Virus record (IMG/VR): IMGVR_UViG_3300031329_000010
Span: 1 to 45,018 of that record
Origin: a virus
Length of the DNA: 45,018 bases
Direction: 5' to 3' (one strand)
In this document: one piece after another, positions 40,634 through 45,018 of the stretch
How positions within the stretch are numbered: position 1 is the stretch's first letter
How the letters are laid out: each line of letters begins with the position of its first letter
The notes under the pieces: model-generated
Database searches by the model: none
The model's input: the letters and a program-made list of their open reading frames with translations, nothing else
Told to the model about the DNA's origin: nothing
Program-made: the position numbers and the translations under genes

Positions 40634-41305
40634 TTACTGTCGCTCGGCAGCGATTGCATTCAGAGCGGTGACAATTGCCATGCTTTCACGATGTTTGTGG
40701 TGCTTAGGGTGGCCCCAATGGGCTTTCGCCTCGTCAGGCGTAAAGTCGCGGCACCCAGCGACAATCGATCCGTCCGATTGCAAGGTGAACATGTACCCAT
40801 CTGATCGGGTTATGCTTGTAGGCGTAGACGTGTACACCCCGCGCTTGACCAGCGCATTGCCGGAGACCCGCGCATCGCCGTAGACAAGCGCATTGCCGTA
40901 GACCCGCGCACTGCCGGAGACCCACGCATCGCCGCGGACCCGCGCATCGCCGGAGACCAGCGCATTGCCGTAGACCAGCGCATCGCCGCGGACCCGCGCA
41001 TTGCCGGAGACCCGCGCATCGCCGTAGACAAGCACATTGCCGTAGACCCGCGCACTGCCGGAGACCCACGCATCGCCGTAGACCCGCGCATTGCCGTAGA
41101 CCAGCGCATTGTCGTGTACCAGCGCATCGCCGGAGACCAGCGCATTGCCGTAGACCAGCGCATTGCCGTAGACCAGCGCATCTTCTCCAATGTACGCGCT
41201 ATTATGTACGTTAGCCGTATCAGCCACCCACCCGTTGCCTTTAATATGCCTGTGCGCAGGAACGGGGCCGTTGCCGTCTCCGAAATTGTGAGTTTGCTCT
41301 TTCAT
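40634..41305 (-). CDS. Hexapeptide-repeat (left-handed beta-helix) protein
   Basis: The 223-residue protein is dominated by about 25 repeats of the type DALVYG NALVSG (residues about 45-175), predicted to form a left-handed beta helix as in hexapeptide acyltransferases. A C-terminal domain (YMFTLQSDGSIVAGCRDF) follows. No catalytic His of acetyltransferases is obvious, so a structural or antifreeze-like role is also possible. Confidence 0.75.
   Translation of the reverse strand: MKEQTHNFGDGNGPVPAHRHIKGNGWVADTANVHNSAYIGEDALVYGNALVYGNALVSGDALVHDNALVYGNARVYGDAWVSGSARVYGNVLVYGDARVSGNARVRGDALVYGNALVSGDARVRGDAWVSGSARVYGNALVYGDARVSGNALVKRGVYTSTPTSITRSDGYMFTLQSDGSIVAGCRDFTPDEAKAHWGHPKHHKHRESMAIVTALNAIAAERQ
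40850..41185 (-). repeat. 18-bp tandem repeats
   Basis: Units of the type GTAGACCAGCGCATTGCC repeat with few changes. All three frames stay open in long runs, which creates false overlapping ORFs. Recent expansion is likely. Confidence 0.85.
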
Positions 41306-41379
41306 CTGTCTGTCTCCTTGTGTTGATCGTCGCGCTGGCGGTCCATAATCAGGAACAGGCGCGTGGCGAAGTCGGACAT
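41302..41379 (-). CDS. 25-aa ORF ahead of the hexapeptide-repeat gene
   Basis: An ATG at 41379 with GGAGAG upstream opens MSDFATRLFLIMDRQRDDQH and its TGA overlaps the next ATG (ATGA). The coupled arrangement supports translation. Function is unknown. Confidence 0.5.
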   Translation of the reverse strand: MSDFATRLFLIMDRQRDDQHKETDR

Positions 41380-41412
41380 GGTCTCTCTCCGTTGTTATTT
41401 AAATGGACTTAG

Positions 41413-41793
41413 TTATTTCAGCCAAGGCTTGCCGCCGCTAAGGTCGGCACAGTTAACAAATATGCCCGTAAAATACGTCTCAGACCCGCTAGAAACGTCA
41501 ATGGTAGGGAATGCGTTTTTCTCCGCCCACTCCTTTCCTTCATCCGTTTCCAAGAACGCGGCCTTCAGTTTGGCTTCCTCCGCTGCGCGCTTCTCTTCTT
41601 CTGCACGGTATTTTTCATCGGCGTCAATGGTGTCTTGGTGCATTGCGATATAAACGCCGCGGTCGTCCTCGTCCTCAGTATCGTAAAGGAATGTGCCTGT
41701 TTTGTGGGTAACTCGGAGCGATCCGCGAATGTCTATCGTCAGACCTGCATCCTCAAAAAGGCGGACGACATCTGCTTGTGTTAGGTTTTTCAT
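41413..41793 (-). CDS. Hypothetical protein (126 aa)
   Basis: From the ATG at 41793 (AAGGAA upstream) the protein has a start MKNLTQADVVRLFEDAGLTI, a beta segment and a charged helix rich in E/A/K. Its first bases are duplicated at 42352-42381 in front of a gene fragment. Family not recognised. Confidence 0.65.
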   Translation of the reverse strand: MKNLTQADVVRLFEDAGLTIDIRGSLRVTHKTGTFLYDTEDEDDRGVYIAMHQDTIDADEKYRAEEEKRAAEEAKLKAAFLETDEGKEWAEKNAFPTIDVSSGSETYFTGIFVNCADLSGGKPWLK

Positions 41794-41795
41794 TT
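41766..41795 (-). repeat. 30-bp direct repeat, copy 1
   Basis: The repeat covers the start of the MKNLTQADV gene and matches 42352-42381 exactly. It probably mediated the recombination that produced the VRR-NUC fragment. Confidence 0.8.
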
Positions 41796-41848
41796 GGTTG
41801 GTTCCTTTGGTTGATGTGTGGTCCCCGGCGCGTGGCCGGGGGTGGGGG

Positions 41849-42034
41849 TCATGCGTCAATTTCAACGGCGGTCATGCCGGTGGTGTCGGGGCACTCGTCG
41901 CCGTCATCGTCAATGTATGGCGTGCCGTGAAGTGTGGCTGCAACTTCCATTGCATCTTGCTCGCTCGTGCCTTCAAACTCACCCCAGAAGATGCCGTTTG
42001 CGTAAACGCTGTATTTCAAAATCTGCATGCTCAT
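41849..42034 (-). CDS. Small hypothetical protein (61 aa)
   Basis: From the ATG at 42034 the acidic protein reads QILKYSVYANGIFWGEFEGT then EQDAMEVAATLHG. Such 60-residue alpha/beta proteins are common in phage accessory blocks. Function unknown. Confidence 0.6.
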   Translation of the reverse strand: MSMQILKYSVYANGIFWGEFEGTSEQDAMEVAATLHGTPYIDDDGDECPDTTGMTAVEIDA

Positions 42035-42081
42035 CTTGGTCTCTCCAGTTGTGGGCGTCTGCCCGTTTCCTTGCACCACTA

Positions 42082-42357
42082 TTACCCGTTAATACCGCAC
42101 GAGTCAAGCAGTAATTTTGCAAAATCGTCGGCTGTGCAACAAAACCCACCGACACCGCCGAAGCCCCGAACGGATTGCAGGAAAGCGGCCAGGCGCAGGC
42201 CGCGTTTGTCGCCGGGCGTCAGACGCCAGCCGGGCTTTTTGGTTTCGACCGCCGGGAACACGCCAAGCGTTTTGCCAACGTGTGACGGCTGCACCAACAC
42301 GGGCAACAGCCCGATCAGATCGGACGACTTCCAGCGCGCATTCAAGGCGGGCGACAT
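42082..42357 (-). pseudogene. N-terminally truncated VRR-NUC nuclease
   Basis: WKSSDLIGLLPVLVQPSHVG, FPAVETKKPGWR and a GFGGVGGFCC segment match the core and end of VRR-NUC-type nucleases. The usual N-terminal part is absent. Directly upstream, the duplicated 30-bp repeat supplies a foreign start in another frame. The ORF begins at an internal ATG, so the nuclease is probably nonfunctional. Confidence 0.6.
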
Positions 42358-42381
42358 CTGCTTGTGTTAGGTTTTTCATTT
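42352..42381 (-). repeat. 30-bp direct repeat, copy 2
   Basis: It is identical to 41766-41795. It ends at the VRR-NUC fragment, so the region between copies can be lost or gained by recombination. Confidence 0.8.
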
Positions 42382-42735
42382 AGGTTTTCCTTTGCTATAA
42401 TAGTATTCTTCTAGAGCATTTGCAATCTCACTAAAGGATTTACCTTTGTCATTCATTTCTGTAGCAATTCTTGATATTTTTGAGTCTTGGGTGAATTTCA
42501 TTATGTGGTCATAGGTTATCTCGTGTCCTTCAAAAGTAAAACCACTTTTATTAAGACTCTCAACTTCCATAGGGCCGAGATGAAACAAATCATTAAGTAC
42601 ACCAAGGCAGCAATAACCTGTCTTACCAAACTCTGAAACACCCATAAGTGTCCCTTGTATTTGCTGGTACTTACCACTGCGGAGTGCGGCCATCCATTGA
42701 TTAAATTCCTTATCAGTTATTTTAGCAATTGTCAT
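42376..42735 (-). CDS. Hypothetical phage protein (119 aa)
   Basis: The 119-residue protein has WMAALRSGKYQQIQGTLMG and GYCCLGVLNDLF, a pattern typical of an uncharacterised but widespread phage family. A helix-turn-like C-terminus (KSFSEIANALEEYY) follows. Function is not known. Confidence 0.75.
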   Translation of the reverse strand: MTIAKITDKEFNQWMAALRSGKYQQIQGTLMGVSEFGKTGYCCLGVLNDLFHLGPMEVESLNKSGFTFEGHEITYDHIMKFTQDSKISRIATEMNDKGKSFSEIANALEEYYYSKGKPK

Positions 42736-42913
42736 AGTTTTTCACCTTACTGTAATCCACCCTAGGGCAGAAATTGTATTTGATAGACCGGTACTTTGTA
42801 TTGATAAGGCCGGGCGGTTTGGCCACGTAGTTTTGTCTCCTTTTCTCAAAAATTTCTTCATAGCCTTTAACAAATAGCCAAGATTTTTTGTTAGGTTTGT
42901 AAGATTCAATCAC
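42722..42913 (-). CDS. Small basic protein (63 aa), GTG start
   Basis: A GTG at 42913 overlaps the stop of the 58-residue ORF upstream. The protein is basic and aromatic (YKPNKKSWLFVKGYEEIFEK). It is overlapped by the next gene start. Family unknown. Confidence 0.55.
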   Translation of the reverse strand: MIESYKPNKKSWLFVKGYEEIFEKRRQNYVAKPPGLINTKYRSIKYNFCPRVDYSKVKNYDNC

Positions 42914-43082
42914 AGTTGTTTCCTCTCGAAACTATCGCATACCACTTGTTATCTCTCGGAGACATATATGGTTTGCGGGTTATAGTATCGTAGCCTTGCG
43001 CAGGATACTTTCTCAGGTAGTTAGAAGACGCCACAAGGGCGTCCTCCTTTGTCTTAAATGGACCAAGATCCTCATACACCAT
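42906..43082 (-). CDS. Small protein (58 aa)
   Basis: An ATG at 43082 overlaps the previous stop (TAATG). The protein reads DLGPFKTKEDALVASSNYLR, then RDNKWYAIVSRGNN, a compact phage-type alpha/beta pattern. Function unknown. Confidence 0.65.
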   Translation of the reverse strand: MVYEDLGPFKTKEDALVASSNYLRKYPAQGYDTITRKPYMSPRDNKWYAIVSRGNNCD

Positions 43083-43324
43083 TACACAGCCACGCTTTGG
43101 GACTTCTGGTGATTCTTCTTGTTGTTAGCATGGACTTCATTGGGGGTTGCAGTAACCCAATTCCGCTTACCATGCCGATCAACTTCAGAACGAATGTTAG
43201 GCGATCGACGACGACCAGACTTAGCCGGAAGCCCGGCTTTCTGCCTAGCGTTAATTCCAAGAGCACTCTTGTGGCTGCTCTGACGTGCCTTTGCTTTACC
43301 AATTCCAGATTTTCCACCAGCCAT
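43082..43324 (-). CDS. Highly basic protein (80 aa)
   Basis: The 80-residue Lys/Arg/Ser-rich protein (GGKSGIGKAKARQSSHKSAL...) could bind DNA or RNA. A TAATG overlap with the following gene supports the frame over the alternative 43072-43317 frame. Confidence 0.6.
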   Translation of the reverse strand: MAGGKSGIGKAKARQSSHKSALGINARQKAGLPAKSGRRRSPNIRSEVDRHGKRNWVTATPNEVHANNKKNHQKSQSVAV

Positions 43325-43348
43325 TGATTTTCTCCTTATCCTATGTGT

Positions 43349-43747
43349 TTAGATTACGTCCAGATCCACCCAGCTTGCTGTAAAGACCATGTTAGGGAGA
43401 GGACCTCCTTGATCTATGATAAGCTGCATGATGTCCTCTCGATTATGGCCAGCCAGACCACAACCAATTGGTGTGATAACAAACAAGAGACCGGGGCGAG
43501 CCTCAGCATACTTGATAAACCTATAGACAAAGTTCTCAATTTTATCGAGAGACAAAGTCTGCATACTCCCGTCTTTAGTAGGGATAGCATAGCACCGGCC
43601 AGTACGGCCAGTCCCTACACCCCAAGCTGCTCCAAGGCCTTGATGTGCATAGTAAGCCGCCCCTGCACTGTGATAACCAGCGAGGTTAGAACCAAAAACA
43701 AAGCATAGGTTGCTCACAAGATCCCAGTTATAATTCATATAAGCCAT
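43349..43747 (-). CDS. Macro-like phage non-structural protein (A1S_2505-type)
   Basis: The 132-residue protein has CFVFGSNLAGYHSAGAAYYA, YAIPTKD and ITPIGCGLAGH, the pattern of A1S_2505-type phage proteins that resemble macro domains. They may bind ADP-ribose or nucleotide derivatives. The role in infection is unproven. Confidence 0.75.
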   Translation of the reverse strand: MAYMNYNWDLVSNLCFVFGSNLAGYHSAGAAYYAHQGLGAAWGVGTGRTGRCYAIPTKDGSMQTLSLDKIENFVYRFIKYAEARPGLLFVITPIGCGLAGHNREDIMQLIIDQGGPLPNMVFTASWVDLDVI

Positions 43748-43750
43748 AAG

Positions 43751-43894
43751 TTAGTAACCTTTCATTTCTTCTTTTAACGCTTCGACAGCATGGATCATGT
43801 TAGCCTCTTGGCATTCTTTGATGCGCCTAAGACATTCTTCTTTGGTGAGTCGGCTACCACCCACCGGCTTAATCCTATCTAGATCAATCTTCAT
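43751..43894 (-). CDS. Small helical protein (47 aa)
   Basis: An ATG at 43894 overlaps the previous TGA (ATGA). It reads KPVGGSRLTKEECLRRIKEC, then AVEALKEEM. Two cysteines lie in a helical region. Function unknown. Confidence 0.65.
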   Translation of the reverse strand: MKIDLDRIKPVGGSRLTKEECLRRIKECQEANMIHAVEALKEEMKGY

Positions 43895-44085
43895 AGTTTT
43901 GCCCTTGTTTTTCGTTGTTTTTTCTGCTCGTCCTTGACTAGGTTTTCAAGGTGAAAGTTACAGGAACAACAAAGATCTGTCCAATTTAAAGCCACCCAAC
44001 CTGCCAGATCGCACCCTACCATAGGTCTCTCCATTTTAATATTACACCTATCACAAATGTAATACTCTTCTGTCTTTTTCACCAT
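43891..44085 (-). CDS. Zinc-ribbon protein (64 aa)
   Basis: The protein has CDRCNIKM and CCSCNFHLENL, two CxxC-type pairs (about C11, C14 and C39-C42) expected to bind zinc. A basic tail follows. Such small Zn-ribbon proteins may bind nucleic acids or host factors. Confidence 0.7.
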   Translation of the reverse strand: MVKKTEEYYICDRCNIKMERPMVGCDLAGWVALNWTDLCCSCNFHLENLVKDEQKKQRKTRAKL

Positions 44086-44124
44086 TGTTATGGCTTCCTT
44101 CTGTTGATTTAGTATACAGTATAG

Positions 44125-44283
44125 TCAGTAGTAGTTGTCAAATGCAGCTTCTGCAGCCTCTTCTCTTGCTTCTCTGAGTTCTTGCTTGAGGTCTCTTATA
44201 TACTCATTAAACTCTTCCTGAGTTATAAGGCCATCCTCAAGCTCTTGTTCAAGTTCTAGTTCGGCTTTATCACACCAGTGCAT
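44125..44283 (-). CDS. Acidic coiled-coil protein (52 aa)
   Basis: From the ATG at 44283 (CAAGGAA upstream) it reads CDKAELELEQELEDGLITQE and ends in an alanine/glutamate helix. It is likely helical and acidic; function unknown. Confidence 0.6.
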   Translation of the reverse strand: MHWCDKAELELEQELEDGLITQEEFNEYIRDLKQELREAREEAAEAAFDNYY

Positions 44284-44501
44284 TGTTTTTTTTCCTTGCT
44301 TACTATAGTTGCAAAACCTTTTTGATCCCACGCGAGTTTTACCCCGCGTGAAATCAGTTCCTGTTTGTAGGAGTTAAACATAGTGTTGTAATGTCTAGCA
44401 GCGCCAAGCGCATGTAAACTAAGATACGCATCAGAGTTTCTAGCGCTCCTATTCATCAGACTAAGAAGATCAAAGTTCGGCAAGTTGCTTTCGGATTTCA
44501 T
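44256..44501 (-). CDS. Hypothetical protein (81 aa)
   Basis: The ATG at 44501 lies within the 3' end of the previous gene. The protein reads SARNSDAYLSLHALGAARHY and ends with VKLAWDQKGFATIVSKEKKQ. A small helix plus beta pattern is seen; family unknown. Confidence 0.6.
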   Translation of the reverse strand: MKSESNLPNFDLLSLMNRSARNSDAYLSLHALGAARHYNTMFNSYKQELISRGVKLAWDQKGFATIVSKEKKQCTGVIKPN

Positions 44502-44871
44502 CTTCGGAAAGACCTTCCAGTTTGTTTTCTTGTTTCTTATCAAGGATCTCAAGAAGCTTCTGACGCTTTTCAGCTTTAGCGCGGGCATCTTGACGAGCAG
44601 CGTTTTCGTCTTGCTTATCAGCAATTACGTCTTTAACAAGCTCAAGCTGATCTTTCCAACGAGTCAACTGGGGGTTAGACCCAGTATCAACGAAGGTCTC
44701 TTCTCCCGTTTCACGAATCTGACGAGAAAGATCAATTGCCACCTTATTAAGGCAAGCAGCACCTGTTTGAGAAGTCAGAGCCAACTTGAACAGATCCTCA
44801 ACGGTCATCTGGCCCTTAGTGGAGTTGAAGCGCCAGTTTTCTTTTGCAGCACGTTTGTAGAGATTAGTCAT
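44470..44871 (-). CDS. Hypothetical phage protein (133 aa), helical
   Basis: The 133-residue protein has a basic start, a middle with GEETFVDTGSNPQLTRWKDQ and a long charged helix ending GLSEDEIRKQLAEL. The pattern recurs in marine phages as far as I recall. Its function is not known. Confidence 0.7.
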   Translation of the reverse strand: MTNLYKRAAKENWRFNSTKGQMTVEDLFKLALTSQTGAACLNKVAIDLSRQIRETGEETFVDTGSNPQLTRWKDQLELVKDVIADKQDENAARQDARAKAEKRQKLLEILDKKQENKLEGLSEDEIRKQLAEL

Positions 44872-44884
44872 GGTTTTGATTCCT

Positions 44885-45018
44885 TTATCCGAAGTTTACG
44901 TTGTAAGCGGTTTTCTTACCTTTGTTGTCTGTTACCAAAAGTTCGATTTCGGCTTTTTTGGTATGAGAAAATCCAACACCAGAAAGCTGGTCGGGATCAA
45001 GCTCGCACTTAGTCTTGT
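44885..45018 (-). CDS. 3' end of a hypothetical protein (partial)
   Basis: The C-terminal 44 codons are inside the window, reading DQLSGVGFSHTKKAEIELLV and ending VNFG. The start lies beyond position 45018. Beta-rich, no recognised family. Confidence 0.5.
   Translation of the reverse strand, partial: KTKCELDPDQLSGVGFSHTKKAEIELLVTDNKGKKTAYNVNFG

Noticed and set aside
40734-41190. Cys- or Arg/Trp-rich ORFs in the other frames of the hexapeptide-repeat gene
   Set aside because: They arise from the 18-bp repeat being open in all frames; only the DALVYG frame has a sensible protein pattern and start.
42104-42379. ORF starting MKNLTQADVARL before the VRR-NUC fragment
   Set aside because: After the duplicated start it becomes an Arg-rich out-of-frame reading of the VRR-NUC sequence.
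43072-43317. Alternative ORF opposite in frame to the basic 80-aa protein
   Set aside because: The 43082-43324 frame has the TAATG coupling with its neighbour; this one does not.
1-45018. CRISPR array, integrase, attachment sites or lysogeny genes
   Set aside because: No spaced direct repeats of CRISPR type and no recombinase or repressor genes are visible in this window; lifestyle cannot be decided from it.

Overview
This window is the late (structural) arm of a tailed double-stranded DNA phage, plus part of its early/accessory arm. Essentially every credible gene lies on the minus strand, so the genes are transcribed from position 45018 towards position 1. A large terminase, portal, major capsid, tail tube, programmed-frameshift tail chaperones, an 1814-residue tape measure and a long J-like tail hub indicate a long, non-contractile tail (siphovirus-like). 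The backbone is AT-rich. The tail-fibre block (about 27.8-33.9 kb) and a small-gene block (about 40.4-42.4 kb) are visibly GC-richer. Their proteins (DUF4376-like, VRR-NUC remnant, hexapeptide-repeat and BspA-like repeats) resemble those of alphaproteobacterial (Rhodobacterales-type) phages and prophages, so a marine alphaproteobacterial host is my inference, not a demonstrated fact.

Layout in transcription order: 45.0-38.9 kb, many short overlapping accessory genes (Zn-binding, macro-like, membrane, hexapeptide-repeat and VRR-NUC-remnant proteins). 38.9-38.0 kb, a broken mini-gene, a strong terminator and three phage-type promoters in a repeat array. 38.0-34.2 kb, membrane proteins, putative small terminase, overlapping small genes and TerL. 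34.1-27.9 kb, GC-rich tail fibres and helpers. 27.7 kb, promoter. 27.6-21.1 kb, tail tip (NlpC/P60-like, two tail proteins, J-like hub, chaperone). 21.1-20.0 kb, lysis (endolysin, holin candidate, overlapping spanins). 20.0-19.6 kb, a second promoter/hairpin array. 19.6-17.9 kb, portal. 17.9-17.1 kb, a tRNA cluster with several abnormal members. 17.0-12.2 kb, a giant fusion protein. 12.2-8.5 kb, scaffold, capsid, connectors and tail tube. 8.46 kb, promoter. 8.4-1.6 kb, tail chaperones and tape measure. 1.6-0 kb, an HNH endonuclease and small genes.

The most striking system is at 12248-17003. One protein begins with a MuF/SPP1 gp7-like head-morphogenesis domain and continues into a full single-subunit (T7/N4-type) RNA polymerase. 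The DxxGR motif, motif A (DASSSGAQ), motif B and motif C (IHDAF) are all recognisable. Its gene looks broken by a 277-nt interruption, but that interruption has the P, Q, R and S core elements of a group I intron, a perfect P1 with a U.G pair and a terminal G. Removing it restores the frame and regenerates motif B as KAQNMVSFYGAGEATKT. The intron therefore sits in the polymerase active site. The same window carries six identical copies of TAGGTGACGTTAAAGA on the coding strand, which share TAGGTGAC with the SP6 promoter and sit at operon boundaries. Two further copies of a diverged form are present. My reading is a virion-associated polymerase, probably packaged next to the portal and perhaps ejected with the DNA. 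It, or a second polymerase outside the window, reads these promoters. Pairing this enzyme with these promoters is inference.
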